From Curvibacter sp. GWA2_63_95 (GTDB taxonomy: Bacteria; Pseudomonadota; Gammaproteobacteria; Burkholderiales; Burkholderiaceae_C): 64,000 bases of DNA. The notes under the pieces were generated by a model that ran no database searches, was not told the DNA's origin, and saw only the letters and a program-made list of their open reading frames with translations. The position numbers and the translations under genes were made by a program. Below are positions 43,279-53,043 of the stretch, in pieces. The stretch lies in contig MGPB01000034.1 of the NCBI GenBank assembly GCA_001795455.1, positions 166,119 to 230,118 of the forward strand, in the 5' to 3' direction. The stretch's first letter is position 1, and each line of letters opens with the position of its first letter.

Positions 43279-44582
43279 TGGGGTAACTCGCGCATTTCCA
43301 CATAGGCGCGGCCGCGCACATCCTGGGCCCAGTTGCGGTAGGCCTCGTCGTAGCGGCTGCGGCGCAGCTGGTTGCGTACCGACTCGCGCACCTGCTGCGG
43401 GCTCAGCTCCACGCGGCGGCGCTCCAGGAGCTGTATCAAGTGCACACCAAACCGCGACACCACGGGCTGGCTGACTTCAAGTTCCTTGAGTCCATTCATG
43501 GCTTCCTCAAACTCTGGCACAAACATGCCGGGGTTGGCCCACCCCAGATCACCGCCTTGCTCGGCGGACGTGTCCTGGGAAAGGCTGCGCGCTGCATTGG
43601 CAAAGTCAGTTTTGCCACCCATGATGCGCTGGCGCGCATCGGCAAGCTTGGCGATCGCCTGGGCCTGCGAGAGTTGGGGGCTGCTGCGCAGCAGAATGTG
43701 GCGCGCGTGGCTCTGGACCACGGTTTGCACCAAGCGGGGGGGAGGCCGTTTCTCTATGACTTTGAGGATGTGGAAACCGGCACCAGAGCGCACGATCTCG
43801 GACACCTCACCCACCTTGAGTGCCTGCGTAGCTTCCACAAAAAGCAGGGGATAGCGGTCGGCGCGGCGCAGACCCAACTGCCCCCCGTTGTTGCGGTCGG
43901 CCGCCGAGGCTTCTTTCACCACACGGTCAAACTCTTCCCCCGCACGGACGCGATCGAGCAAGCGCTTGGCCTGCACAAAAATGGCGGCAGCCTGCTCAGC
44001 AGTCGCTTTTTCGGGCACCGCCACCAGAATCTGGGCCAGGTTGATGTCAAAGGTCAGCGGGTCGGTGTTGGCTGCCAGCTGGGCTTGCATCGCGCGCTCC
44101 ACGTCCACATCGGAAACCTTGATGGTGGACTCCACGTCGCGTTCGTGCAGGCGGTTGAGCATGAGCTGGTCACGCAGACCATTGCGGAAGGTGTCCACAC
44201 TCACACCGTCTTTGGCCAGGCGCTCGCGCAGGCCGGCCACATCCACTTCGTTCTGCGTCGCCACGGCTTGTTCGGCCCGGTCGATGGCCGGAGTGTCAAT
44301 GCGGATACCGGTTTCCCGGGCCAGCTGCAGCTGGGCACGGTCATTGATCATGCGCTCCAGCACCAAGCGGCGCAGTTCGGCAGCGGGCGGCATGGCTTGG
44401 CCCTGCTGCACGATTTGTTGCGCCACGCGCTTGATGTCACGCTCCAGTTCCTGGTGCGTAATCGGTTCGGAATTGACCAGCGCCACGATGTAATCCAGTG
44501 ACTGGCTGGTTTGCGCGTGCAGCGATGGCAGAGCCAAACCGCACACACAGGCAAGGGCCGTGGCCCACAGGCGAAATTTCAT
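43275..44582 (-). CDS. surA: Periplasmic chaperone / peptidyl-prolyl isomerase SurA
   Basis: This 435-residue protein has a signal peptide (about 1-24, ending PSLHA), an N-terminal chaperone domain (about 25-160) and two parvulin domains (about 175-280 and 290-390). The second contains [14 protein letters not shown] and [18 protein letters not shown]. It assists outer-membrane protein folding, including LptD encoded just upstream. The ATG at 44582 is chosen over a TTG three codons earlier. The next gene rsmA overlaps it by 4 bases. Confidence 0.95.
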   Translation of the reverse strand: MKFRLWATALACVCGLALPSLHAQTSQSLDYIVALVNSEPITHQELERDIKRVAQQIVQQGQAMPPAAELRRLVLERMINDRAQLQLARETGIRIDTPAIDRAEQAVATQNEVDVAGLRERLAKDGVSVDTFRNGLRDQLMLNRLHERDVESTIKVSDVDVERAMQAQLAANTDPLTFDINLAQILVAVPEKATAEQAAAIFVQAKRLLDRVRAGEEFDRVVKEASAADRNNGGQLGLRRADRYPLLFVEATQALKVGEVSEIVRSGAGFHILKVIEKRPPPRLVQTVVQSHARHILLRSSPQLSQAQAIAKLADARQRIMGGKTDFANAARSLSQDTSAEQGGDLGWANPGMFVPEFEEAMNGLKELEVSQPVVSRFGVHLIQLLERRRVELSPQQVRESVRNQLRRSRYDEAYRNWAQDVRGRAYVEMRELPQ

Positions 44583-44587
44583 GGTTT

Positions 44588-46993
44588 TCAATCGTAGTTA
44601 CTGAAGCGGCTGTTGGAGCCGCCGGCGTCACGCAAGTTCTGGTAGCGCGAAATATTGGATTTCAGTGTTGACAAGGGGCTCACGCCCAAGCGGGTGAAGC
44701 CCACGAATTCCAGCTCGAATTTGATGCTCTCGGTGGCCGAGGAAGTGCTGGTCTGTACCCGTCCCACCACCACCCGTGCCAGCCAGCAGCCCGCATCGTA
44801 CTCGACACCCAAAATGGTGTCGACCAGGCGACGCTCGTTCATGCTGTAGTTCATGCGACCCACGGCGTAGTAGCGACCTTCCCCTTGGCCACGGCCGGTG
44901 CCCAGGTCCTGCCCGCGGTCTCCCCACAGGTCGTTGAGCGGCCACTGCCAGCTCACATCCACCTGCTCGCTCACATCGCGCTGAAAACGGTAGGCTGCAT
45001 TGAGCACCCGGTAGCTGCTGGGGCTGTAGCGGGCGCCGATGGTGGAGCGCACCGACTTGTCGGTACGGGGGTTGTACTGGACCGTGGAATCCAGTGCCCA
45101 GCGCTCATTGACATTCACACTCGCCCCCAGCAGCACATCACTGAAGCCCGCGCGGGCTGGCTCCGTGGTGGGCGTGAGGGTAACCAACTGGTCTTCAAAC
45201 CGGAAACGTTGCGCAATGCCGAAGCGGGCCAGTTGCGCGCCGCTGCTGGCATCCAGAAAGCGCGTCGTCAACCCGAAGGTGAGCAGGTTGTTGTCCGAGA
45301 TCTTGTCGTGCCCGCCATAGGCGTTTTCGGTGAAGATGGTGGCAAAGTTGAAGTCATTGGCACCGGTGTCGTAGTTGGGCAGCAGGCTCTGGTTGCGGTA
45401 GGGCGTGCGCACATAAAACAGGCGCGGCTCCAGCGTCTGCACCATGCTTTGGCCCCAGTAGCTGGTGTCGCGCTCAAACACCAGGCCCGCATCCAGGCTG
45501 AAGGTCGGCACCGTGCTGTCGGCCGAGCGGGTGCCATCGGCCAGCATGGCGTCAAACTGGTAAGCCGCGGTGTGCAACTGCAGCTTGGGCACCACAAAAC
45601 CGGCCGAACCCAGCCAGGGGTAGCTGACCTGGGCCAGGCCATAGACACGCTGCGCATTGGGCTGCAGCGTGAGGCTGCGGTCTGCCTCGAACTGGGTGAA
45701 GTCGCCTTCCACCGACCAGTCAAACCCGCGGTCGTTGGTCTGCGCATAACGCGCTACCAGCTGGGGTACACGGTCATAGGGCGGCACGATAGGCGACGTG
45801 GCATCTTGCAGCGTTTGCCACTTCAGCACACTGGCACTCAGGCTGTAAGGGCCCTGCGACCAGCTCACGGACCCATTGCTTTGCAGAAGACGCTGCGTCA
45901 AAGTCCCGTTCGAGGAGCTGGTGAAATCGCGCCAGTAGTTGTCGTCGCTGACGCGGTTCACGTTCAGCAGGTAGCTCACCTGGCCCACCTCGGGCCAGCC
46001 GGTGTCCACCGTGCCGGTCTGGTTGATCGATGCGCCCCAGCGGTCGGCACTGCGCAGCTTGTCACTGGGCATGTAATTGGCGCGCAACACCCCCGAGTAG
46101 GTGGGTTCAAGGTAGCGGAACTCCCCGCCCAGATCCACGCCACGCGCCGTCATCAGCGTAGGCGTGATGGTGGCATCGCGTTGGGGCGCAATGTTCCAGT
46201 AGTACGGAACACTGAGTTGCGAGCCGTTGACGCTGTCGGCGCCAATCGTGGGGGGCAACACACCAGATTTGCGCTTGTCGCTCAGCGGGAAACTGATGGC
46301 CGGCACCGGCAGGATGGGTACGTCCTTGAAGCTCAGGTAGCCGCCATGGGCCACACCTACATCTTCGCCACTGTCAAATTCGATGTTCGCTGCCTTGAGC
46401 ACCCAGTCGGGCATCCAGCTGGGGCCGGGTTTGCGTCGGCAGGTGGTGTACGTGGCGTTGTGGACCACGGTGGTGTTGGCATCCACAAAGTCGGCGCGGC
46501 TGGCCTCGCCATGGGCGTCCCCCTGCAGAAATTGGTAGCGGGGCTCCACAAAGAAGCCCTCGAAGGTCTCCACCTGCAGTTCCAGCAAGGGGCCTTCAAA
46601 CACATTGCCGCCGCGGTTGATGCGCACGTTGCCGCTGGCCTTGGCGCGGTCCGTGGCTGCGTCGTACTCCAGCCGGTCAGCCTTGATGACGGTGCCGGGC
46701 TTGCGCAGCTCGGCCTGGCCTTCCACCACGGTCTCCAGGTCCGGGCGACCGGAGATGCGCTCGCCCATCAGAAAGGTCGGTGCTTCGTTGCGCTGGGCTG
46801 GCGACAAAGACTCGACGAGCCTGGGGCTGGTCGTCAGGCGGGCAGGCTCAGGCTCGGGGTTGGTAGCGGGCGCCTCCTGCTGGGCCTGCGCCGCCATCTG
46901 CGCGCACGCCAAGGCCACCAAGGCAACCTGTCGGGTCAGTGGGGGCAAACAGGGGGTCGGCCTGCTGGTCAGGTCGCGCAGAGAAAAACGCAT
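44588..46993 (-). CDS. lptD: LPS-assembly outer membrane protein LptD
   Basis: This 801-residue protein has an N-terminal signal (about 10-37) and then an OstA/LptA-like periplasmic domain (about 80-190, with KADRLEYDAATDRAKASGNVRI). A large beta barrel follows to the end. Cysteines at TTCRRKPGPSW and in the late DAGCWLARVVVG can form the family's disulfides. It inserts LPS into the outer leaflet with LptE. ATG at 47020 is an alternative start. It heads lptD-surA-rsmA and is divergent from amgK. Confidence 0.95.
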   Translation of the reverse strand: MRFSLRDLTSRPTPCLPPLTRQVALVALACAQMAAQAQQEAPATNPEPEPARLTTSPRLVESLSPAQRNEAPTFLMGERISGRPDLETVVEGQAELRKPGTVIKADRLEYDAATDRAKASGNVRINRGGNVFEGPLLELQVETFEGFFVEPRYQFLQGDAHGEASRADFVDANTTVVHNATYTTCRRKPGPSWMPDWVLKAANIEFDSGEDVGVAHGGYLSFKDVPILPVPAISFPLSDKRKSGVLPPTIGADSVNGSQLSVPYYWNIAPQRDATITPTLMTARGVDLGGEFRYLEPTYSGVLRANYMPSDKLRSADRWGASINQTGTVDTGWPEVGQVSYLLNVNRVSDDNYWRDFTSSSNGTLTQRLLQSNGSVSWSQGPYSLSASVLKWQTLQDATSPIVPPYDRVPQLVARYAQTNDRGFDWSVEGDFTQFEADRSLTLQPNAQRVYGLAQVSYPWLGSAGFVVPKLQLHTAAYQFDAMLADGTRSADSTVPTFSLDAGLVFERDTSYWGQSMVQTLEPRLFYVRTPYRNQSLLPNYDTGANDFNFATIFTENAYGGHDKISDNNLLTFGLTTRFLDASSGAQLARFGIAQRFRFEDQLVTLTPTTEPARAGFSDVLLGASVNVNERWALDSTVQYNPRTDKSVRSTIGARYSPSSYRVLNAAYRFQRDVSEQVDVSWQWPLNDLWGDRGQDLGTGRGQGEGRYYAVGRMNYSMNERRLVDTILGVEYDAGCWLARVVVGRVQTSTSSATESIKFELEFVGFTRLGVSPLSTLKSNISRYQNLRDAGGSNSRFSNYD

Positions 46994-47095
46994 GGGGCAG
47001 GGCGCAGGGTCGGTCGGCAAATCGGTTCAAAGAAACAGCCACTACCGGGTGGGCGCATCAGGCGCTGCCAAGGGGCTTTGTAGAATGGATTATCC

Positions 47096-48250
47096 ATGAG
47101 CCCAAGCACCGCCCTTCCCCCGAACGCCCCCACCGCCGCCAGCGCCGACATCCACTGGTCTGACCCGGTGCGCCAGGCCTTGTTTGCCACCTGGTTCGCC
47201 CAGGTACAAGCCACCCACCAGCTGGATGCCAGCAGCCTGGGCCTGGCCTCGGCCGATGCCAGCTTTCGCCGTTATTTCCGGGTGCAGGGCCCCAATGGCA
47301 CGCGGGTCATCATGGACGCACCACCCGACAAGGAAAACTGCCAGCCCTTTGTGGACATTGCCGGGCTGCTCACCCAGGCCGGACTGCACGCACCCGAGAT
47401 TCTGGATTGGGACCCGTCGCATGGCTTCATGCTGCTGAGCGACCTGGGCACGCTGACCATGATGCAGTTCATGGCCTCGCGCGGCGACCTGGACCCCGCC
47501 ATCAGCGTCACCGGCCAGGCGCTCAGCGCCCCGCCGCTGGACCTCTACCTGGGCGCGGTGGACACACTGCTGCAGTGGCAACTGGCCTCCAAACCCGACG
47601 TGCTGCCGCCCTACGACCACGCGCTGCTGCTGCGCGAGCTGGAGCTGTTCCCGCAGTGGTACATCGGTGCACACCGCCAGGTCACCCTGGATGCGGCCCA
47701 GCGCAAGGTGCTGGACGACACCTTTGCCCTGCTGATTGAAAACAACCTGTCCTGGCCCAGTGTCTATGTGCACCGCGACTTCATGCCGCGCAACCTGATG
47801 GTTCCCCTGGCAGGCCTGCCGCCCAAACTGGATGCCACCACGCTGGGCGTGCTCGACTTTCAGGACGCGGTCTACGGCCCCATCACCTACGACATCGCCA
47901 GCCTGATGCGTGACGCCTTCCTGAGCTGGGACGAAAGCTTCTGCCTGGACGTGACCATCCGCTACTGGGAAAAGGCCCGCAAGGCTGGCCTGCCCGTGGG
48001 CGACGACTTTGGCGAGTTCTACCGTGGCGTGGAATGGATGGGCCTGCAACGCCACCTCAAAATTGCCGGTATCTTTGCCCGCCTGACCCTGCGCGACGGC
48101 AAACCCAAGTACTTGGCCGATACGCCGCGCTTCATCCACTACATCCGCAGCACCTGTGGCCGCTACATGCAACTCAAGCCGCTGCTGCGCCTGGTGGAAA
48201 GCATCGAGGGCATCGAGATGCCCAATGTCTTTGCATTCGGTCGTTCGTAG
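47096..48250 (+). CDS. amgK: N-acetylmuramate/N-acetylglucosamine kinase AmgK
   Basis: This is a 384-residue aminoglycoside-phosphotransferase-fold kinase. The catalytic loop YVHRDFMPRNLMV and the metal loop LGVLDFQDAVYGPITYD are typical of AmgK. It phosphorylates MurNAc at C1 for cell-wall recycling, giving the substrate of MurU. In pseudomonads amgK and murU are adjacent and divergent from lptD; here amgK keeps the lptD side, but murU is at 30908, 15 kb away. A -10-like TAGAAT at 47081-47086 lies only about 10 bases before the ATG, hinting at a very short or absent leader. Confidence 0.9.
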   Translation: MSPSTALPPNAPTAASADIHWSDPVRQALFATWFAQVQATHQLDASSLGLASADASFRRYFRVQGPNGTRVIMDAPPDKENCQPFVDIAGLLTQAGLHAPEILDWDPSHGFMLLSDLGTLTMMQFMASRGDLDPAISVTGQALSAPPLDLYLGAVDTLLQWQLASKPDVLPPYDHALLLRELELFPQWYIGAHRQVTLDAAQRKVLDDTFALLIENNLSWPSVYVHRDFMPRNLMVPLAGLPPKLDATTLGVLDFQDAVYGPITYDIASLMRDAFLSWDESFCLDVTIRYWEKARKAGLPVGDDFGEFYRGVEWMGLQRHLKIAGIFARLTLRDGKPKYLADTPRFIHYIRSTCGRYMQLKPLLRLVESIEGIEMPNVFAFGRS

Positions 48251-48251
48251 C

Positions 48252-48319
48252 ACCAATTTATAGCCAAATAGGCCTCTAGCCCCCGTATATATTGCGCGAG
48301 CAGCTCCTGATTTAATAGC
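48252..48319 (-). repeat. Dispersed ~60-bp repeat, family A, intergenic copy
   Basis: On the minus strand it reads GCTATTAAATCAGGAGC (48319-48303), then TGCTCGCGCAATATATACGG, GGGCTAGAGGCC and TATTTGGC. It fills the gap between amgK and rsmE. Confidence 0.9.
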
Positions 48320-48332
48320 AAAACCTGCCGCC

Positions 48333-49058
48333 ATGCCCCGCTTTTACTGCCCCACCCCCCTGGTGCCCGACGCCCTGCTGGAGCTGCCCGCCGGTGCGGC
48401 ACGCCATGTCCAGGTGCTGCGCCTGCAGCCCGGCGACACCATCACCCTGTTCAACGGGGAAGACCTCCGCGAGTTCGATGCCACCGTCACCCGCATGGGC
48501 CGCAGCGATGTGCAGGTGCAGGTGGGCCAGGCCCGCGCCACCGCACGTGAACCGGCCCGCCGCGTACACCTGGCGGTCGGCATGCCGGCCAACGACCGCA
48601 TGGACTGGTTGGTGGAAAAAGCCACCGAGTTGGGCGTGGCCAGCATCCAGCCCCTGATGACGGAACGCAGCGTGCTGCGCCTGAGCGGCGAGCGCGCCGA
48701 GAAAAAAGTGGCGCACTGGCACAGCGTGGCCGTCTCGGCCTGCGAGCAGTGTGGCGGCAACCGCGTGCCCACAGTACACCCGGTGCAGACGCTGGCGCAG
48801 TGGCTCAAGACCTTGCCGGTGGCGGCGGCGGACTCGCAGCGCCTGCTGCTGTCGCTGCGCGAGAGCAGCGCAGCGCTGCACACCCGCCCCCTGACGCAGG
48901 AGGCCACGTTTCTCTCCGGCCCCGAAGGCGGCCTGGGCAGCACCGAGGAAGACCTGGCACTGGCCCACGGCTTTGCCCCGGTATCGCTAGGTTCGCGCAT
49001 ACTGCGTGCAGAAACTGCCGCCTTGGCCGCGCTCACCACCTTGGCGCTCCTGCCCTAA
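48333..49058 (+). CDS. rsmE: 16S rRNA (uracil1498-N3)-methyltransferase RsmE
   Basis: This 241-residue SPOUT-class enzyme has an N-terminal PUA-like domain (residues 1-70, AARHVQVLRLQPGDTITLFNG) and a trefoil-knot domain with VEKATELGVASIQPLMTERS, SGPEGGLGSTEEDLA and LGSRILRAETAALAAL, all conserved in RsmE. It methylates the 30S decoding region. A repeat and then amgK lie upstream; an MFS gene begins 25 bases after it. Confidence 0.95.
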   Translation: MPRFYCPTPLVPDALLELPAGAARHVQVLRLQPGDTITLFNGEDLREFDATVTRMGRSDVQVQVGQARATAREPARRVHLAVGMPANDRMDWLVEKATELGVASIQPLMTERSVLRLSGERAEKKVAHWHSVAVSACEQCGGNRVPTVHPVQTLAQWLKTLPVAAADSQRLLLSLRESSAALHTRPLTQEATFLSGPEGGLGSTEEDLALAHGFAPVSLGSRILRAETAALAALTTLALLP

Positions 49059-49083
49059 CCCACCCTGCCTTCGGGCAATCCCC

Positions 49084-50253
49084 ATGAACCGCAACCTCTG
49101 GCTGCTGGCCCTGTGCCAGGGACTGTTCCTCACCAACAACGTGACCTTCATCGCCATCAACGGCCTGGTGGGGCTGGCGCTGGCGCCCTATGGCTGGATG
49201 GCCACACTGCCGGTGATGGGCTATGTGGTGGGCGGGGCACTGGCCACGCCACTGGTGGCGCAAACACAGGCACGGTATGGGCGACGCGTTTCGTTCCAGA
49301 TCGGGCTGGCCGTGGCTGTGGTCTCCGCACTCTTGGGCGCCTGGGCCGTGGCCGACAAACAGTTCTGGTGGCTGGTAGCCGCCACCGTGGTAGCGGGCTA
49401 TTACAGTGCCAATGGCCAGCTTTACCGCTTTGCCGCCGCTGAACTGGCCCTGCCCGCGTTCCGCGAAAAAGCCGTGTCGCTGGTGCTGGCCGGGGGACTG
49501 ATTGGCGCCGTAGCCGGCCCCAACCTGGCCGCGCGCACACGTACGCTGCTGGACGTACCGTTTGCCGGCGCCTATGTGGTGCTGGCCGGGGTGGCGTTGC
49601 TGGCGATGGTGCTGATGGCGTTTGTGCAGTTTCCAGCGCACCAGGCGCCCACGGCCCAGACGGTTCGGGGGCGCCCACTCTGGGACATTGCACGCCAGCC
49701 GGTGTTCATGGTGGCCGCCATCAGTGCGGCACTGGGCTATGGCGTGATGAACCTGCTGATGGCTGCCACACCGCTGGCCATGCAGCAATGTGGCCTGGGT
49801 TTTGACGATGCAGCTTTTGTGCTGGAGTGGCATGTGATCGGCATGTTTGCGCCCGGCTTTTTCACTGGCCACCTGATCAAGCGTTTTGGCACGCTCACCA
49901 TCATGGGTGTGGGCGTGCTGCTGAACCTGCTGTGTATTGCCATTGCGCTTTCCGGTGTGGAGCTGCACCAGTTCACCATCGCGCTGTTTTTGCTGGGGGT
50001 GGGCTGGAATTTCCTGTTCACCGGCAGCACCACGCTGTCGCTGGCGGCTTACCGACCTGAGGAGAAAGACCGGGCCCAGGCGGCCATCAACTTTGCCGTG
50101 TTTGCAGTGATGGCACTGAGCTCCCTGGCCTCGGGGGCACTGGTGGTGACCAGCGGCTGGACCTGGCTCAACCTGGGCTCGCTGCCCCTGGTGCTGCTGA
50201 CCGGCGCAGCCCTGCTCTGGCTGGCGCTGTACCAGCGCCGGCAACGGGCCTGA
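49084..50253 (+). CDS. MFS transporter, unknown substrate
   Basis: This is a 389-residue major facilitator with about 12 helices. It begins LWLLALCQGLFLTNNVTFIAINGLVGLALAP and has QTQARYGRRVSFQIGL as motif A. The second half has FFTGHLIKRFGTLTIMGVG and GVGWNFLFTGSTTLSLAAYRPEEKDRAQ. This resembles the uncharacterised YfkF/YbfB-type drug or metabolite exporters. It follows rsmE by 25 bases and is followed by a family B repeat. Confidence 0.87.
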   Translation: MNRNLWLLALCQGLFLTNNVTFIAINGLVGLALAPYGWMATLPVMGYVVGGALATPLVAQTQARYGRRVSFQIGLAVAVVSALLGAWAVADKQFWWLVAATVVAGYYSANGQLYRFAAAELALPAFREKAVSLVLAGGLIGAVAGPNLAARTRTLLDVPFAGAYVVLAGVALLAMVLMAFVQFPAHQAPTAQTVRGRPLWDIARQPVFMVAAISAALGYGVMNLLMAATPLAMQQCGLGFDDAAFVLEWHVIGMFAPGFFTGHLIKRFGTLTIMGVGVLLNLLCIAIALSGVELHQFTIALFLLGVGWNFLFTGSTTLSLAAYRPEEKDRAQAAINFAVFAVMALSSLASGALVVTSGWTWLNLGSLPLVLLTGAALLWLALYQRRQRA

Positions 50254-50261
50254 GGCGGTTT

Positions 50262-50338
50262 CAGCGCCGGGCCGCCCCAAGCTGAAAGCGCACCCCCTTG
50301 GGGGCAGCGCCCCACGTAGCGATGGCGCGCTGGGGCTT
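50262..50338. repeat. GC-rich dispersed repeat, family B, copy 2
   Basis: GCCGGGCCGCCCCAAG near 50264, then AAAGCGCACCCCC, TTGGGGGCAGCGCC and GCGCTGGGGC make the same layout as copy 1 at 27827. It lies between the convergent MFS and chalcone-isomerase-like genes and ends at the latter's stop codon. The CCCCC/GGGGG part can form a hairpin. Confidence 0.75.
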
Positions 50339-50930
50339 ACTGGCCCAGCAGGGCGTCTTTGAGCTTGAAGTCGGCGGGGGCCGGACCCACCCAGATCTTG
50401 AGCACCATGCCGAAAAACTCGGCATCGCCCACCGGGGCGCCCTGTGCTTGGCCCTGGATGAAGAAAGTGGTGCCCTTGCCCGGCACATACTCCATGGCAA
50501 AGGTATCCCCGGCCACCAGCCTGGGTTTGCCCGAGAAGATGTCGATCAATCGGGTGCTGGATGCCGTGTGCTTCTGCACAAGTTCAGGCGAGGAGTTGCT
50601 GTTCAGGCCCTTGATGAAGGCCAGCCCCAAGTCGGTGCCGGGCACATCGCGCAGGGCCACAAAATTCAGGCGTTTGGGCCCCGCCAATGCCAACAGGGCC
50701 TCGGGCGTGCTGACCTTGCTCTGGGTGTAAAGCGCCAGGTCATAAACCTTGAAGATGGCTTTGTAGCGTGTCCCCATGCCATTGACCAGCAGCGTGGTGC
50801 CCTGGACTACCTGGGTGGGAGCAAAGGTACTGGTCACCGTGGTGGCTGCCTGCACCTGCAAGACAGCGCAAGCACAGAACAAAGCCCCAACCAACAGCGT
50901 TTGCCGAAGGGGGAATGGAATGGGTTTCAT
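50337..50930 (-). CDS. Exported chalcone-isomerase-like protein
   Basis: This 197-residue protein has a signal peptide (about 1-28, ending VQA) and a chalcone-isomerase-like body (GMGTRYKAIFKVYDLALYTQS, then FFGMVLKIWVGPAP). Bacterial members are not flavonoid enzymes as a rule; they bind fatty acids or have an unknown periplasmic role. Its ATG overlaps the stop of the GGDEF/EAL gene by 4 bases, so it is coupled to cyclic-di-GMP signalling at least in expression. Confidence 0.87.
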   Translation of the reverse strand: MKPIPFPLRQTLLVGALFCACAVLQVQAATTVTSTFAPTQVVQGTTLLVNGMGTRYKAIFKVYDLALYTQSKVSTPEALLALAGPKRLNFVALRDVPGTDLGLAFIKGLNSNSSPELVQKHTASSTRLIDIFSGKPRLVAGDTFAMEYVPGKGTTFFIQGQAQGAPVGDAEFFGMVLKIWVGPAPADFKLKDALLGQ

Positions 50931-53002
50931 GATTCACTCTCGTTGTTGTGACGGTTTGCCATCCACGCCTCCAGGGCCTCCACCGCCAACGGTCGGGCGA
51001 TGTAATAACCCTGCAGGGTGTGGCAACCGCTCTCACGTAAAAATGCCTGCTGCTCTACCGTCTCCACACCCTCGGCCACCACGTTCAGGCCCAGGGCCTC
51101 GGCCAAACCAACCACACCACGCACAATGGCGCGCGAATCACTGTCCACATCGGCATCGTTCACAAAAGAGCGATCGATCTTGAGCTGGTTGGGACGCAGG
51201 CGCTTGAGGTAGGCGAGTGAAGAGTATCCGGTGCCGAAATCATCGATGGCAATCCCGACACCAAGCTGACGCAGACGCTCGATGATGCGCTGGCTGGTTT
51301 CCGTCTCGGCCATCAGCACACTCTCGGTAATCTCGATCTCCAGCTCGTTGGGTTCAATGCCACTGGCGTCCAGCGCGGCCTGCAGGCTGTCGAGCAGGCG
51401 GTGGTCGCGGAACTCCAAGGCCGACACATTGACCGCCATATTGCCCACCTGGATGCCACGGGCCTTCCAGTCAGCCAGTTGGCGGCAGGCCTCGCGCAAG
51501 GTCCAGACACCCATCTCGGCAATCTTGCCCGACTCTTCGGCCAGACCGATGAACTGGCCCGGCAGCAACAGCCCCCGGGTGGGGTGCTGCCAGCGCACCA
51601 AAGCCTCGACGGCCACCATGCGCCCGGTCTTGGCATCGACTTGCGGCTGGTAGTACAGCACCAGTTCGCCATGGGCAATGGCGTGGGCCAGTTGCTGCTC
51701 CAGCTCCAGGCTGGCCTGCAGGCGGAAGTTGAGTTCGGAATGGAAAAAGCTGTAGCGCGCACGCCCCAGGGTCTTGGCCTGGTAGACCGCAATGTCGGCG
51801 TGTTTGACCAGGGTCTCAAAGTCCTGCGCGTCTTCGGGGAACAGCGCAATACCAATGCTGGCCGATACCCGCACCGTGGTGTTGGCCAATTGCACCGGCT
51901 CTTCCACCACGCGCAGAATGCGCTCGGCCATCTCGCCCAATGACTCCCAGTGGTCAATGTCGCTCACCATCACCAAAAATTCGTCACCGCTTTGGCGGCA
52001 CACCACGTCGACCTCGCGCAAGGTATCGCGCAGGCGGCGGGCCACCTCGATCAACAACTCGTCGCCCGCGGCGTGGCCCATGGAATCGTTGACGGCCTTG
52101 AAACGGTCCAGGTCGATAAAGAAGATACCGAACTGCTGCTGGTTGCGGTGGGCCTGCAGCATTTCGCGCTGCACCAGGTCAATGAACAAGGCACGGTTGG
52201 GCAGCCCGGTGAGCTGGTCGTAAAACGCCATCTGCTGCAGCTGGGCGTTTTTGGTGCCCAACTGGCCAAACAAGGTGCGCAGCTCTTCCTGCACGCGCCC
52301 CAAGTGGCGACCCAGCAGGCCCAGCTCGTCCTGGCGGCGCCAGACAAAACGGGCCCGGTCCACGATGCTGTCTTGTCCGTGGTCCAGCAGGGCCGAGGCC
52401 TGTTCCTTGAGCCGTTCAATCGGGCGCAGCACGCGTGACACCAGCACCGGCATCAGCACCGCCAAAATGGCAAGCACCTGGAGTGCCACCAGCGACAGCA
52501 TCTGGCTGCGCCGGGCCTGCAGCAAACCCTGGCCATAGGTCGCATCGAACCACACCACCAGAGTGCCCAGTACTTCGCCTGAACGCACCACAGTCTGGGT
52601 GCGCCGGGTCAGGCTGCCGGCTGCGGTTTCGGTGGCCAGGGTCTTGCCGTAGTCCGGGCGCACCCGCTCCAGCTCCGGGGTGTTGGCCAGTCCGTCTTCA
52701 ATACGCACCGCCACAACTTGCGGACTCTCCAGCAAACGCACCGCCGCGGCGTCCAGCGCCACGCGGTCCACGACCCACATGGGTTCGGCGATGGAAACGC
52801 TGCCGATCTTCATGAGCGCCGTCTCGCTCTGGGCCAGCAGGGCCTTTTGCGACTTCTCGGCCAACTCCTGCTCCATCGTCAGCAGCAGCAGGGCTGGCAG
52901 GGTCACGCCCACCACCACCACCACCATCATGGTGTAACGCAAAGGCAATCCGGCCCGCCAACGGGCACGCAGGCTGGACAAGCTCAGGGGAAAGCGATTC
53001 AT
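50927..53002 (-). CDS. Membrane GGDEF/EAL cyclic-di-GMP protein
   Basis: This 691-residue protein has two transmembrane helices (about 25-45 and 170-190) that bracket a periplasmic sensor. A HAMP-like region, a GGDEF domain (about 265-430) and an EAL domain (about 440-690) follow. The cyclase signature reads SGDEF where GGDEF is usual. The phosphodiesterase domain keeps EALVRW, IDDFGTGYSSLAYL and LKIDRSFV, so breakdown of c-di-GMP is the safer prediction. The start at 53002 is chosen over one five codons upstream. It is coupled to the chalcone-isomerase-like gene. Confidence 0.92.
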   Translation of the reverse strand: MNRFPLSLSSLRARWRAGLPLRYTMMVVVVVGVTLPALLLLTMEQELAEKSQKALLAQSETALMKIGSVSIAEPMWVVDRVALDAAAVRLLESPQVVAVRIEDGLANTPELERVRPDYGKTLATETAAGSLTRRTQTVVRSGEVLGTLVVWFDATYGQGLLQARRSQMLSLVALQVLAILAVLMPVLVSRVLRPIERLKEQASALLDHGQDSIVDRARFVWRRQDELGLLGRHLGRVQEELRTLFGQLGTKNAQLQQMAFYDQLTGLPNRALFIDLVQREMLQAHRNQQQFGIFFIDLDRFKAVNDSMGHAAGDELLIEVARRLRDTLREVDVVCRQSGDEFLVMVSDIDHWESLGEMAERILRVVEEPVQLANTTVRVSASIGIALFPEDAQDFETLVKHADIAVYQAKTLGRARYSFFHSELNFRLQASLELEQQLAHAIAHGELVLYYQPQVDAKTGRMVAVEALVRWQHPTRGLLLPGQFIGLAEESGKIAEMGVWTLREACRQLADWKARGIQVGNMAVNVSALEFRDHRLLDSLQAALDASGIEPNELEIEITESVLMAETETSQRIIERLRQLGVGIAIDDFGTGYSSLAYLKRLRPNQLKIDRSFVNDADVDSDSRAIVRGVVGLAEALGLNVVAEGVETVEQQAFLRESGCHTLQGYYIARPLAVEALEAWMANRHNNESES

Positions 53003-53043
53003 AGGGGCGTGTGGCACTCAGACAAGCACAGGTAATGCCAGGC

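Noticed and set aside
44885..47083. 732-codon plus-strand frame
   Set aside because: It is antisense to lptD and is composed of Arg/Gly/His-rich shadow sequence.
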